Assembly: GCA_016709025.1 (NCBI GenBank)
Contig: JADJEQ010000019.1
Coordinates: 1-64,000, forward strand
Reading direction: 5' to 3'
Source: Bacteroidales bacterium
GTDB taxonomy: Bacteria > Bacteroidota > Bacteroidia > Bacteroidales > Lentimicrobiaceae
Length of the DNA stretch: 64,000 bases
Shown: positions 19,149-27,822 of the stretch, piece by piece
How the letters are laid out: the number at the start of each line of letters is the position of its first letter
Position numbering within the stretch: the first letter of the stretch is position 1
Program-made: the position numbers and the translations under genes
The notes under the pieces: model-generated
What the model was told of the DNA's origin: nothing
What the model saw: the letters and a program-made list of their open reading frames with translations, nothing else
The model's database searches: none

Positions 19149-19622
19149 ATGTTTACAGATATATCCATGAACAAAGGAAAAAAGGAAGGCCGGTACATGA
19201 GGTTGTATTCTCAAATTGCAGGTTTATTGGAAAAAAGCCCCGATCAAATTGCAGGAATGGCTACCATCGCCGCAATTCTTCATAACAAAATGGAATACTT
19301 TTTCTGGTGTGGATTTTACAGGGTCGACGGGCACCGGCTTATTGTCGGTCCCTACCAGGGACCCGTCGCCTGTCAGGTGCTCGAAGGGCGGGGAGTATGC
19401 CTGGCCGCTGTGGAACAACAGAAAACCATAATTGTTCCCGATGTCCATCTGTTTCCTGGCCACATAGCATGTGATTCAAGATCACAAAGTGAAATAGTGG
19501 TTCCGATCCACGGTAAAAAAGGTAACATTATTGCCGTACTCGATGTTGACAGCTCAGCTTTGAACTCCTTTGATGAAACAGATGCGTTTTACCTTGAGAA
19601 AATTGTCGCATTACTGGCCTGA
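19149..19622 (+). CDS. msrC: free methionine-(R)-sulfoxide reductase (GAF-domain, fRMsr/YebR type)
   Basis: This cytosolic enzyme reduces free L-methionine (R)-sulfoxide to methionine using thioredoxin. The 157-residue protein is a single GAF domain. It keeps the family blocks WCGFY (53-57), GPYQGPVAC (67-75), GVC (82-84), and DVxxFPGHIACDSxSxSEIVVP (98-119). All three cysteines known to matter in YebR are present, at 75, 84 and 108, so it should be active and is not just a GAF sensor. Either Met1 or Met7 could be the start. Butyrate kinase follows after 89 nt on the same strand. A TAACTTTG box lies just upstream. Confidence 0.9.
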   Translation: MFTDISMNKGKKEGRYMRLYSQIAGLLEKSPDQIAGMATIAAILHNKMEYFFWCGFYRVDGHRLIVGPYQGPVACQVLEGRGVCLAAVEQQKTIIVPDVHLFPGHIACDSRSQSEIVVPIHGKKGNIIAVLDVDSSALNSFDETDAFYLEKIVALLA

Positions 19623-19711
19623 TGAACCATAAATAAAGATTTTACAGCTCTGTTTATCAGTCTGAGAAACTTACTTATTTTTACAACCGTAATCATCTAA
19701 ATCTGTTTGCC

Positions 19712-20788
19712 ATGACCCTCGGGATAATTCTGGTTATCAACCCCAAAAACACCTCTTCCAAAATTGCTGTTTACAAAGATTCAAAAATGTGTTTTCTGAA
19801 AACCATTAAATATTCCGATGAGCAACTGGCCGCATGTGGTAGTATTCCCGGTCAGCTGGAAATGCGCAAAAAAGCCATTCTACAGGAGTTGAGGGACAAC
19901 GACATTAATGTGAACAAGCTTCAGATCGTTGTTGCACGCGGAGGTCTGATAAAGCCTGTAAAATCGGGTGTTTATGAAGTGAATGACCGCATGAGGGAAG
20001 ACTTGTTAAATGGGATTATGGGTATGCATGCCACCAACCTCGGTGGAATAATTGCATCTGATATTGCCTCCTTAACGAATGCCCGCGCAATCATTGTTGA
20101 TCCGGTTGTTGTTGATGAACTTGATGATGTGGCCAGAATTTCAGGTCATCCGCTCTTTGAACGAAAATCAATTTTCCATGCGCTCAATCAGAAAGTGGTT
20201 GCACGGAAATACGCCAAATCCATCAGCCGGAAATACGAAGACCTCAACCTGCTGGTTGTTCATGCCGGCGGTGGCGGAATTTCGGTCGGAGCTCACAAAC
20301 AGGGCCGGGTGGTGGATGTAAACCAGGCTTTTGATGGTGATGGCCCCTTCTCAATGGAACGATCGGGCACCCTCCCAACCGGCGATCTGGTTAAACTTTG
20401 TTTTAGCGGAAAATATTCTCAGGCAGAAATAATGGATATGATCACGGCTAAAAGCGGTTTATACGGTTACCTCGGGACTACAAACCTCAATGCCATTGAA
20501 AAACGCGTAAATGAAGGTGATGAAAAAGCTGCCTTTATCATGTACGCCATGGCTTATCAGCTGGCTAAGGAAATCGGGGCCATGTGTACAGTTCTCGATG
20601 GAAAACCGGATGCAATCATCCTCTCCGGAGATCTTTTTCACCAGCCGGTTTTTACTGCTCACCTGACCAAAAAAGTTGAAAAAATCTCCCCCATCTCAAT
20701 CTATCCCGACGAGGATGAAATAGATGCCCTGGCAATGAACGCCATAGGAGTGATTAAAGGTGAAATTGAAGTACTCGAATATACATAG
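19712..20788 (+). CDS. buk: butyrate kinase
   Basis: This cytosolic acetokinase-family enzyme of 358 residues interconverts butyryl phosphate and ADP with butyrate and ATP, the last step of one butyrate-forming route, and can also act on branched short-chain acyl phosphates. The N-terminus has the ASKHA phosphate-binding block VINPKNTSSKIAVY; further blocks include VARGGLIKPVKSGVYEVN, HAGGGGISVGAH and ILSGDLFH, all characteristic of butyrate kinases. Length is normal. The usual partner phosphotransbutyrylase is not adjacent, so the acyl phosphate source must be encoded elsewhere. It follows the methionine sulfoxide reductase gene by 89 nt and may share its transcript; the functional link is unclear. 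Branched-chain fatty acid kinase is the alternative. Confidence 0.92.
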   Translation: MTLGIILVINPKNTSSKIAVYKDSKMCFLKTIKYSDEQLAACGSIPGQLEMRKKAILQELRDNDINVNKLQIVVARGGLIKPVKSGVYEVNDRMREDLLNGIMGMHATNLGGIIASDIASLTNARAIIVDPVVVDELDDVARISGHPLFERKSIFHALNQKVVARKYAKSISRKYEDLNLLVVHAGGGGISVGAHKQGRVVDVNQAFDGDGPFSMERSGTLPTGDLVKLCFSGKYSQAEIMDMITAKSGLYGYLGTTNLNAIEKRVNEGDEKAAFIMYAMAYQLAKEIGAMCTVLDGKPDAIILSGDLFHQPVFTAHLTKKVEKISPISIYPDEDEIDALAMNAIGVIKGEIEVLEYT

Positions 20789-20998
20789 ACTCAGGCGCCT
20801 GATTCTGTTCGCCAATCTTCATTCAGGCCGAAATTCTGTTAAAAGCAAGGAAAATTAGTGCTTTTGCAGATATTTCACCTATAAAGACTTCCCCTTATAG
20901 TATTTTCCCGTTTAAATAATTAACTGCTGATAACTACTCCGGTTCTCTTTCTTAATGATCGTCCCCTAACCTTAACATTATATTAACTTTTCTTTTAT

Positions 20999-21006
20999 TA
21001 TCTTTG
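20999..21006 (+). promoter_or_regulatory. gldE promoter -7 element
   Basis: TATCTTTG is a perfect TAnnTTTG match. It lies 42 nt upstream of the TTG start at 21049, giving a leader of about 36 nt. The -33 region (TTAAC/TTATA-rich) has no exact TTTG. Confidence 0.65.
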
Positions 21007-21048
21007 CACAGTCTGTATTATAAATCAGACCTTTAAAAACTTTCAGAT

Positions 21049-22398
21049 TTGGAAGACCCCGACCTTGAGCCATCTCTTCAGGTGTTGAACATTTTATTCA
21101 GCATCTTCACTGGCCCGGTTACTCCCGGAATAATAATAAGTCTGCTGATTATGTTAATCCTGCTGGCTATTTCAGCAGCCGTAAGCGGTTCAGAAATTGC
21201 CTTCTTTTCTCTTAGTCCGGCCCAATTGAATGAACTCCGGAACAATCATAGCAAATCCAGTCAGCTCATACTTCACCTGCTTGAAAAACCCAAGCGTCTG
21301 ATAGCGACAATTCTTATTGCCAACAATTTTGTAAATGTGGCAATTGTCATTATTTCTTCTTTTGTAATGGCAGGGCTTTTCGATTTCTATGCTTCTCCCC
21401 TGCTTGGCTTTATCGTCCAGGTGGTAATCGTCACATCCCTGATATTGCTTTTCGGTGAAATAATGCCCAAAATATATGCCTCTCAGAATGCAATCAAAGT
21501 GGCTCATTTCACGGCACGGCCCCTTCTGATCATACGCAGGATTTTCTACCCACTGAGTTCTGTTCTGGTGAAATCAACCTTAATTATTGACAGGCAAATA
21601 GCACGCAAAGGTCACGATATTTCAATTGATGACCTTTCTGAAGCTCTCGAACTCACAACCGCTGACAACAAAACACCCGAAGAAGAAAAGAAAATCCTGA
21701 AAGGGATTGTAAAATTCGGCGATACCACTGTTCGTGAAATTATGCGTCCACGCATCGATGTTACCGCTGTTGAGGAAAAAACACCCTTCAACATCCTGAT
21801 GGCAACAATCCAGGAATCCGGATATTCAAGAATACCTGTTTACCGCGATAATTTCGACAATGTGACCGGAATACTTTACATCAAAGATCTGCTCCCCAAT
21901 CTGAACCAGGAAGATACCTTCAACTGGCAACAACTGCAGCGACCTGCATTTTTCATTCCTGAAAACAAACGGATCAGCGACCTTTTACAGGAATTTCAGT
22001 TTAAAAAAATTCATCTGGCCGTAGCAGTTGATGAATATGGAGGCACTTCGGGAATAGTAACCCTTGAAGATATTCTCGAAGAAATTGTAGGTGAAATCAA
22101 CGACGAGTTCGACAGCGAAACCGACAACATCCATTTTTCAAAAATTGACGAACACAACTATATTTTTGAAGGAAAAACAATGCTCAACGACTTTTGCAAA
22201 GTACTGGGTATTGAAGACCGTATTTTTGCCGAAGCCAAGGGTGAATCGGATACGCTTGCCGGACTGATGCTTGAGCTGGCGGGTAAAATTCCTGATACCA
22301 GCGAAAAATTCCGGTTCGACCAATACGTTTTTCAGGCAGAAACCGTTGATAAAAGAAGAATCAAAAAAATACGCGTTATAATTGACAATGAAAGTTAA
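21049..22398 (+). CDS. gldE: gliding motility-associated membrane protein GldE (CNNM/CorC type)
   Basis: This inner-membrane protein of 449 residues has a DUF21/CNNM domain with about four membrane segments (20-210), a CBS pair (about 220-345, with RIPVYRDNFDNVTGILYIKD and VDEYGGTSGIVTLEDI) and a C-terminal CorC_HlyC domain (about 360-445). GldE is required with GldD for gliding and type IX secretion in flavobacteria; many non-gliding Bacteroidetes also have it, where an ion-transport or quality-control role is suspected. The start is TTG at 21049: a TATCTTTG box ends 42 nt before it, and the protein from there begins as typical GldE (EDPDLEPSLQ). gldD follows after 40 nt in the conserved order gldE-gldD. 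Confidence 0.9.
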   Translation: MEDPDLEPSLQVLNILFSIFTGPVTPGIIISLLIMLILLAISAAVSGSEIAFFSLSPAQLNELRNNHSKSSQLILHLLEKPKRLIATILIANNFVNVAIVIISSFVMAGLFDFYASPLLGFIVQVVIVTSLILLFGEIMPKIYASQNAIKVAHFTARPLLIIRRIFYPLSSVLVKSTLIIDRQIARKGHDISIDDLSEALELTTADNKTPEEEKKILKGIVKFGDTTVREIMRPRIDVTAVEEKTPFNILMATIQESGYSRIPVYRDNFDNVTGILYIKDLLPNLNQEDTFNWQQLQRPAFFIPENKRISDLLQEFQFKKIHLAVAVDEYGGTSGIVTLEDILEEIVGEINDEFDSETDNIHFSKIDEHNYIFEGKTMLNDFCKVLGIEDRIFAEAKGESDTLAGLMLELAGKIPDTSEKFRFDQYVFQAETVDKRRIKKIRVIIDNES

Positions 22399-22444
22399 TC
22401 TTGCCGGATTTCCATTTATCAGAGAACGCCTCTAATCCTTGTTA

Positions 22445-23047
22445 ATGAAATTATCCCTTTTTTCAGCAATATTTCGTTTCCCGCTATATGGCATTGTATT
22501 GGGTGGGTTTCTGCTCTTTGTTTCATGCGGTGAACCACCAACCCCAAAGCCCGCCGGTTATTTCCGGATCGACATGCCCAAAAGGGAATACCGTTTACTC
22601 GACAGTATTTTTCCGTATAGTTTTGAATATCCTGTTTACGCAAGAATATCAAATGATATCCATGCTCCGGCCGAAGCCAACTGGATTAACATCGACTTTC
22701 CGCGTTTTAAAGGAAGGTTACATCTGAGTTACAAAGCCGTAAACAATAACCTGAATACCTTTACCGAAGATGCCCATTCACTGGTGATGAAACATATACC
22801 GAAAGCATCTGCCATTGAGGAAATCCGGATTGAAAACAAAGAGCAGCGGGTATTCGGTCTGATTTATGATATCCGCGGAACCGGCGCTGCTTCACCGTAT
22901 CAGTTTTATATTACCGATAGCACCAGCCACTTTCTGCGTGGTGCATTGTACTTCAGCGTAATTCCCAACAACGACTCCCTCGCTCCTGTAATCGATTTCA
23001 TCAAAGGTGATATTCAACATCTGCTCGAAACAGTAAAGTGGAAATAA
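22445..23047 (+). CDS. gldD: gliding motility lipoprotein GldD
   Basis: This envelope lipoprotein of 200 residues has a signal peptide ending in the lipobox LLFVSC (Cys28). The mature part carries the GldD signature PKPAGYFRIDMPKREY, followed by YPVYARI and INIDFPRFKGRLHLSY. In flavobacteria GldD is needed for gliding and for type IX secretion, probably through stability of the secretion machinery. An in-frame TTG lies at 22439, but the ATG at 22445 gives a normal signal peptide and is preferred. It is the second gene of the gldE-gldD unit. No other gld, spr or por genes are nearby. Confidence 0.9.
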   Translation: MKLSLFSAIFRFPLYGIVLGGFLLFVSCGEPPTPKPAGYFRIDMPKREYRLLDSIFPYSFEYPVYARISNDIHAPAEANWINIDFPRFKGRLHLSYKAVNNNLNTFTEDAHSLVMKHIPKASAIEEIRIENKEQRVFGLIYDIRGTGAASPYQFYITDSTSHFLRGALYFSVIPNNDSLAPVIDFIKGDIQHLLETVKWK

Positions 23048-23219
23048 ACAGTTGACGCTGCCGTTAACTCTGCCAATCCTTAAATCTTTTTTTTTGTCAG
23101 GCGGAGGCCCTGCCTCTGTCCTGATATCCATTTCCATAAAACCTGCCTGGTTCTCCCACCTGTCCACGACAGGCTATCCTAATGATAAAATCAGAGCCAT
23201 TTAAGGATGAAATATTTTA

Positions 23220-23227
23220 TATTTTTG
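23220..23227 (+). promoter_or_regulatory. promoter -7 element of the GH109 gene
   Basis: TATTTTTG matches TAnnTTTG and lies 20 nt before the ATG at 23248. It falls inside the reading frame that would start at 23182, so it argues for the later start. Confidence 0.6.
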
Positions 23228-23247
23228 CTTACTTATTAATATTTTTT

Positions 23248-24678
23248 ATGAAGAAGAAAAGCAACAACAGCCGCCGCGATTTCCTCAAACTCGCGGCTCT
23301 GGGATCGGCCGCACTGGGCCTGGGTTCTGTAGGAAATATTTTTGCAAACCCGGCCACCGATAGCAATTTAATCAAAACTTCCCAAAACCATGCTGACCAC
23401 TCAATGCCTGAAGGCAATAAATCCGTGATGGGTCTGGTTTGTGAGCCATTGAAAACGGTGCGGATTGCAATCATCGGCGTTGGAATGCGCGGAAGTGAAG
23501 CTGTGCGCCGGCTTCTTCAGATTGAGGGCGTTCAGATCACCGCTTTATGCGATGTGATTCCTGATTTTGTGAAGGAAGGAAATAAAGCCATTCGGGAAGC
23601 CGGAATGAGCGCAGCTGCAGAATACACGGGAGCTGACGACTGGATGAAGATATGTGAAAGAGAAGATGTGGACCTGATTTATAACTGCACACCGTGGAAC
23701 CTGCACACACCGATTGCGGTTTATGCAATGAAACATGGAAAACATGCGGCCCTCGAAGTTCCCGCTGCTTTAACGATTGATGAATGCTGGCAACTGGTAA
23801 ATACGGCTGAAGAAACCCAACGCCATTGCATGATGCTCGAAAACTGCTGTTACGATTTCTTCGAACTGGCCACCCTCAACATGGCCCGGCAGGGACTTTT
23901 CGGTGAAATCCTGCATGCTGAAGGGGCCTACATTCACGATCTCAGGGAGTGGAAATTCCTCGAACAGAAAGATGGCGGATACTACAACCACTGGCGGCTC
24001 GAATTCAGTAAAAAACACAATGGCAACCTCTACCCGACACACGGGCTTGGACCCATTGCACAGATCATGGGGATCAACCGGGGCGACCGGTTCGATTATC
24101 TCACCTCCATGTCGACCAAACAAGCCGGAATAAGTCTTTATGCTGCTGAAAAATTCGGACCTGAATCTGCCGAAGCCAGGCAAACCTACACCCTTGGTGA
24201 CATGAATACTACGCTGATTCATACCGTAAATGGCCGTACTCTAATGATTCAGCATGATACCACCAGTCCCCGACCATACAACCGCCTCCACCTCATCAGC
24301 GGAACCAAAGGCATGGCAAGGAAATATCCCAAACCGGCCATTGCTCTTGAACCTGCAGCCCATCAGTTTCTGAAACCCGAAGAGTTTGATGCGCTGATGC
24401 TGAAATACGAACACCCGCTGGCTACCCAGATCGGTGAAAAAGCAAAACAGGTAGGTGGCCACGGAGGCATGGATTTTATTATGGATTATCGTCTGATCTA
24501 TTGCCTTCGTAATGGTCTTCCACTCGATCAGGATGTTTACGATGCGGCAGCCTGGTCGTCAATCGTTCACCTGAGCGAAATGTCGGTTTCAAACAAGAGT
24601 CAGAGCGTGGAAGTGCCTGATTTTACAAGGGGTGCCTGGAAAACAGCCGCTCCCTGGCAGATTGTCGGAATAGAATAA
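23248..24678 (+). CDS. Gfo/Idh/MocA-type glycosidase, GH109 (alpha-N-acetylgalactosaminidase-like), Tat-exported
   Basis: GH109 enzymes use a bound NAD+ to cleave alpha-N-acetylgalactosamine by an oxidation-elimination-reduction route. The 476-residue protein starts with a twin-arginine signal (SRRDFLK at 8-14 followed by an Ala/Leu-rich stretch), which fits export of a folded, cofactor-loaded enzyme. A Rossmann motif VRIAIIGVGMRGSEAV lies at about 71-86. Family blocks include NCTPWNLHTPIAVYAMKHG, HCMMLENCCYDFFELATLN and NLYPTHGLGPIAQ. An ATG at 23182 is in frame but lies upstream of the promoter box and would bury the Tat motif, so 23248 is chosen. A tatA gene is present at 36.4 kb. The substrate is inferred from the family; a dehydrogenase of the same fold is the alternative. 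Confidence 0.85.
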   Translation: MKKKSNNSRRDFLKLAALGSAALGLGSVGNIFANPATDSNLIKTSQNHADHSMPEGNKSVMGLVCEPLKTVRIAIIGVGMRGSEAVRRLLQIEGVQITALCDVIPDFVKEGNKAIREAGMSAAAEYTGADDWMKICEREDVDLIYNCTPWNLHTPIAVYAMKHGKHAALEVPAALTIDECWQLVNTAEETQRHCMMLENCCYDFFELATLNMARQGLFGEILHAEGAYIHDLREWKFLEQKDGGYYNHWRLEFSKKHNGNLYPTHGLGPIAQIMGINRGDRFDYLTSMSTKQAGISLYAAEKFGPESAEARQTYTLGDMNTTLIHTVNGRTLMIQHDTTSPRPYNRLHLISGTKGMARKYPKPAIALEPAAHQFLKPEEFDALMLKYEHPLATQIGEKAKQVGGHGGMDFIMDYRLIYCLRNGLPLDQDVYDAAAWSSIVHLSEMSVSNKSQSVEVPDFTRGAWKTAAPWQIVGIE

Positions 24679-24845
24679 CAACAGGAATTGCTGTTCCGGC
24701 GATTTAGAAGGCTATCTGAAAGAACAGGCCAGTCATTTAGGGCCGGTTTTTAATAAAGTATCACAGACAATAGCAATAGTTTCCTGAAATCCATCCTCTC
24801 CGTTTTCCTGATATTCCCTATTTTAGCCTGATCAAATTACCTTTC

Positions 24846-25763
24846 ATGAACCCCTCCCATAAGGAATACATTCACCGGATCAACCGGGTGATCGACTATA
24901 TTGACCAACACCTTGACGAAGAACTGAGTGTGGAAAAACTGGCCGGAGTTGCCAATTTTTCGGCCTATCATTTTCACAGGATTTTCAGTGCTTTTGTTGG
25001 TGAACCATTATATGCCTTTATAAAGCGGCTCCGCATCGAAAAGGCTGCCTCCCTCCTGCTGAGCGAACCTGATAAGCCGGTGAATGAAGTAGCATATGAA
25101 TGCGGATACGGAAGTGCTTCGGTTTTTTGCCGGAATTTCCGCGATCAGTTTGGTGTCAGTGCCAGGAATTTCAGAACCCAGAAATCAGCAGAACTGAGCA
25201 AGATCCGTCAATTGATCAGCAAGAACAGTAAATCCGGTAAGGATAAGGATGGCTATGTTTGCAGCGTAGAAACCATTCAATCCATAACCAAAATGAAAAA
25301 CTTTCAGATTAAAGAAATGCCCGCGATGAACCTGGTTTATTGCAGGCATACCGGAGCCTTCGACCAGATAGGCTCAGTTTACGAAAAACTGATGAAATGG
25401 GCAGGCCCCAGAGGATTGCTCGGATCACCAAACCTCAAAACCGTAACTGTTTATCACGACGACCCTGCAGTAACCAGCATAGAAAAAGTCAGACAAAGTG
25501 CCTGCATTACTGTTGATCATGAAGTTAAAACGGAAGGGGAATTCGGCAATATGAGCCTTCCGTCGGGTAAATATGTGGTTGGCCACTTCGAAATTGGTCC
25601 CGAAGGATTTACACAGGCCTGGAACCAAACCTGTCTGTGGCTGTCCGACAGCGGTTATCAGCCGGCCGATGGTTTCCCTTACGAATTATACCACAACAGC
25701 CTGGAAGAAGATGCCATGAAAAAGTTTATTGTGGATGTCTGCATCCCGGTTAAACCGATGTAA
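24846..25763 (+). CDS. AraC-family regulator with GyrI-like effector domain
   Basis: This 305-residue protein has an N-terminal pair of helix-turn-helix motifs (about 8-110; LSVEKLAGVANFSAYHFHRIF and VNEVAYECGYGSASVFCRNF) and a C-terminal GyrI-like small-molecule-binding domain (about 150-305) with the MPAMNLVYCRHTGAFDQIG block. The order is that of Rob/SoxS-type and multidrug-responsive activators. It should bind DNA in the cytosol in response to an unknown hydrophobic or cationic ligand. It stands alone on the plus strand and ends in a strong hairpin terminator. No efflux pump is adjacent, so its target is not evident. Confidence 0.9.
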   Translation: MNPSHKEYIHRINRVIDYIDQHLDEELSVEKLAGVANFSAYHFHRIFSAFVGEPLYAFIKRLRIEKAASLLLSEPDKPVNEVAYECGYGSASVFCRNFRDQFGVSARNFRTQKSAELSKIRQLISKNSKSGKDKDGYVCSVETIQSITKMKNFQIKEMPAMNLVYCRHTGAFDQIGSVYEKLMKWAGPRGLLGSPNLKTVTVYHDDPAVTSIEKVRQSACITVDHEVKTEGEFGNMSLPSGKYVVGHFEIGPEGFTQAWNQTCLWLSDSGYQPADGFPYELYHNSLEEDAMKKFIVDVCIPVKPM

Positions 25764-25789
25764 CACATTATTCAGGAATTGACGGATGT

Positions 25790-25836
25790 AGTCTCTGTTA
25801 AAAGTCTGTTCAGGCTTTGACAGAGACTCTTTTTTC
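25790..25836 (+). terminator. terminator after the AraC-type gene
   Basis: An AGTCTCTGT/ACAGAGACT stem is followed by a run of six to seven T, 27 nt after the stop codon. The stem may extend through AAAG/CTTT. Confidence 0.8.
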
Positions 25837-25925
25837 TCAGTAATGCTACTTACATTTTTTCATTATTCATAGGTATTCCAAAATGGAAAAATCCATGGGA
25901 AATTTGCAGGATCCAAAAACTTTAA

Positions 25926-26482
25926 ATGATGAAGCCCATAAAAAACACATTCTTCATATCAGTTATTTTTTATGTTACCCTTGTTTTTGCATTCTCTTCA
26001 TGCGAAGCTGTTGAAGAGCTGACTGAAACAGAAACAGAAAAAACCATCCGGATCTTCACAGAAGGCATATGGAATGTTGACACCCTGGTAACCAAAACCG
26101 ACCTTTTCAGCGGAGGCATCAGCAACATTACCAGCGATTCCACCTTCAACAACTATGGAACCATCGAATTTCAGAAGCCCAACCAGACCATTCCCGGTTA
26201 TGGTTCAGGATTTATGATTCACCGGTATCTCAAAAACGGGGTTAGCCGCATCGACACGGCGGCCTGGGTACCCTATAATTTCAATTCGGGCAGCGATGGA
26301 ACCATCACCCTCTTTTTTCACTTCCCGGTGAAGATTTTGTTGTGAATGCCTATGATATGTACCTCAACCTGGATACGATGGAAGATAAAAAAATCAGGAT
26401 ATCGGGCTGGCGCCGTGAAACCATCCAGGGTGGTTCAGGTGGAAGCTATGGTACTTACCGAAGGTATCATCTGACCAGATAA
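25926..26482 (+). pseudogene. small exported lipoprotein of unknown function, frameshifted
   Basis: The protein starts with a lipoprotein signal peptide (lipobox FSSC at about residue 26) and a Thr/Glu-rich linker (TETETEK). As read, it stops at 26345 after 139 residues. Shifting by one base between the T6 run (26313-26318) and CCC (26324-26326) gives a clean continuation (EDFVVNAYDMYLNLDT, then GWRRETIQGGSGGSYG) to a TAA at 26480-26482, making 185 residues. One missing base is therefore likely. The family is not recognised; the size and the IWNVDTL block recall small Bacteroidetes lipocalin-like lipoproteins, but this is only a resemblance. A terminator lies about 180 nt downstream inside a repeat island. 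Confidence 0.65.
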
Positions 26483-26489
26483 CGAAGGA

Positions 26490-27035
26490 ATTCGTCATTC
26501 AAAAAGTAAGTTGGCAAATGGCAAGTAGGCAGTTGGCATAAAAACTGCATTTATTTTCATTTGTCATTTGTCACGGTAGTTGGCAGCGCTGGACCGTCGT
26601 CATTGTCATTCGTCATTCGTCATTCAAAAAGTAGGTTGGCAATTGGCAAATAGCCCGTCTGACCGGGGAAAACCCGGGTTTTTTATACCTTTGGCGGCGG
26701 GGGGCAGTTGGCAAAAGAAAGCAATTTTCGTCATTCGTCATTTGTCACCCTGAGCGGAGGTGGTCGAGCGAAGTCGGGACCAGCTGAAGGGCGTCATTCG
26801 TCATTCAAAAAGTAAGTTGGCAATTGGCAAATAGCAGTTGGCAAAAGAAAGCAATTTTCGTCATTCGTCATTCGTCATTCGTCATTCGTCATTCGTCATT
26901 CGTCATTCGTCGTCATTCGTCATTCGTCATTCGTCATTCGTCATTCGAATCATTCGTCATTCGTCATTCGTCAAATTCGTCATTCGTCATTCGTCATTCG
27001 TCATTCGTCATTCGTCATTCGTCATTCGTAAATAT
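26490..27035. repeat. short-repeat island (GTCATTC heptamers and composite units)
   Basis: No gene is supported here. The right part (26859-27028) is about 22 copies of the heptamer GTCATTC with a few breaks. The left part repeats longer composites: CATTCGTCATTCAAAAAGTA followed by TTGGCAA units occurs near 26490, 26610 and 26793, and CAGTTGGCAAAAGAAAGC occurs near 26705 and 26835. TTGGCAA words are also spaced by 7 nt. A segment at 26744-26790 (CCCTGAGCGGAG, GAGCGAAGTCG) resembles a word often scattered in bacterial intergenic DNA. The island starts just after the lipoprotein stop and ends about 10 nt before the nitroreductase stop. Confidence 0.9.
26663..26684 (+). terminator. terminator inside the repeat island
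   Basis: A CCGGG/CCCGG stem with a 5-nt loop of GAAAA is followed by six T. It is 180 nt downstream of the lipoprotein gene and probably ends its transcript. Confidence 0.65.
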
Positions 27036-27038
27036 CTT

Positions 27039-27680
27039 TTAAGGTCTGTTGCCCACCGTTTGCCCCGCTACTACATGCTGTTCTGGTTTAAGTCCCATCA
27101 GTTTATGCAAAGCCTCCCGGTCAACATAAGCCCTCACCACAGTGTTTAGGTTTTCTGAGGCGCAATACAGGTAAACATTCTGGGAAATGAAGCCGGTATT
27201 GATGCCCGAATAAAATTCCATATCCTCTTCCGATGCTTTGGTCATCCGGCTGTAATCAGAAACATAAACCAGGTTAACCGGGGCCGTTGCAACAAAATCC
27301 TGTTTCCCCGCAGCAACCCGGTGGTCTCCTTCCACGATCAGAATAAGTTTGTGATCCTTCTCGTTGTAAAGGTATATTCCAGATTTCAGGAAAACATATA
27401 CCTGAACATCCTGCCAGTTCATAGCCGAAGGGGCAGTCCGTTTGCCGGTTTCAGCCCTGTTGATGCCACAGGCCGCCCATAGCAGACCGGAAAGTTGTTC
27501 CCGGGTCAGGTCCTTTTCGCTGAATTCACGATGCGAACTTCTTTCATTCAACACAGCCATTAAAGGTTTTCCGGAAGTCAGATCAGGCTTTAATAATAGT
27601 ATATCAGTACTTTGCGCGATTGAAACTCCTGGAATATTTATCCATGAAAATAAAATAATGCAATAAAAAAGGTGTTTCAT
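27039..27680 (-). CDS. exported nitroreductase-family (SagB/ThcOx-like) protein
   Basis: This 213-residue protein has a cleavable signal peptide (about 1-22, ending SIAQ). It is followed by a nitroreductase fold with the FMN-site block RSSHREFSEKDLT, then LSGLLWAACGINR and GKRTAPSAMNWQ. The SagB-type signature is RxTxPSAxxxQ. Such proteins bind FMN and use NAD(P)H, but here the enzyme is exported, so the electron donor and substrate are unknown. The C-terminal part has the family MTKASEEDMEFYSGINTGFISQN helix region. The stop codon abuts the heptamer repeat island. It is monocistronic as far as seen. Alternatives are a nitroreductase-fold protein without redox activity. Confidence 0.82.
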   Translation of the reverse strand: MKHLFYCIILFSWINIPGVSIAQSTDILLLKPDLTSGKPLMAVLNERSSHREFSEKDLTREQLSGLLWAACGINRAETGKRTAPSAMNWQDVQVYVFLKSGIYLYNEKDHKLILIVEGDHRVAAGKQDFVATAPVNLVYVSDYSRMTKASEEDMEFYSGINTGFISQNVYLYCASENLNTVVRAYVDREALHKLMGLKPEQHVVAGQTVGNRP

Positions 27681-27742
27681 AAGACGATTTGTTATCGGGA
27701 TTTGTTCAAATATTAATTGTTATTCTGCTGTCTCCCTTTCCC

Positions 27743-27814
27743 CTTGTCTCCTTGTCCCCTTGTCTCTCAGTCTCTTAATCTCTTAGTCTCTTAGTCTCTT
27801 AGTCCCCTGGTCAC
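27743..27814. repeat. octamer tandem repeat after the YwqK-like gene
   Basis: Nine consecutive 8-nt units vary around (C/T)T(T/A)(G/A)(G/A)TCTC, from CTTGTCTC at the left to CTGGTCAC at the right. The array ends 8 nt from the stop codon of the YwqK-like gene. It has the same placement as the heptamer islands elsewhere. Confidence 0.85.
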
Positions 27815-27822
27815 ATAAAATT

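Noticed and set aside
23090..23180. Hairpin CCTGTC/GACAGG and GC-rich words between gldD and GH109 genes as an IS remnant
   Set aside because: There are no terminal repeats, target duplication or transposase fragment.
26824..27149. Two plus-strand open frames rich in SSFVIRH
   Set aside because: A 7-nt repeat without stops is open in every frame and gives a 7-residue pattern. No start signal or family supports a protein.
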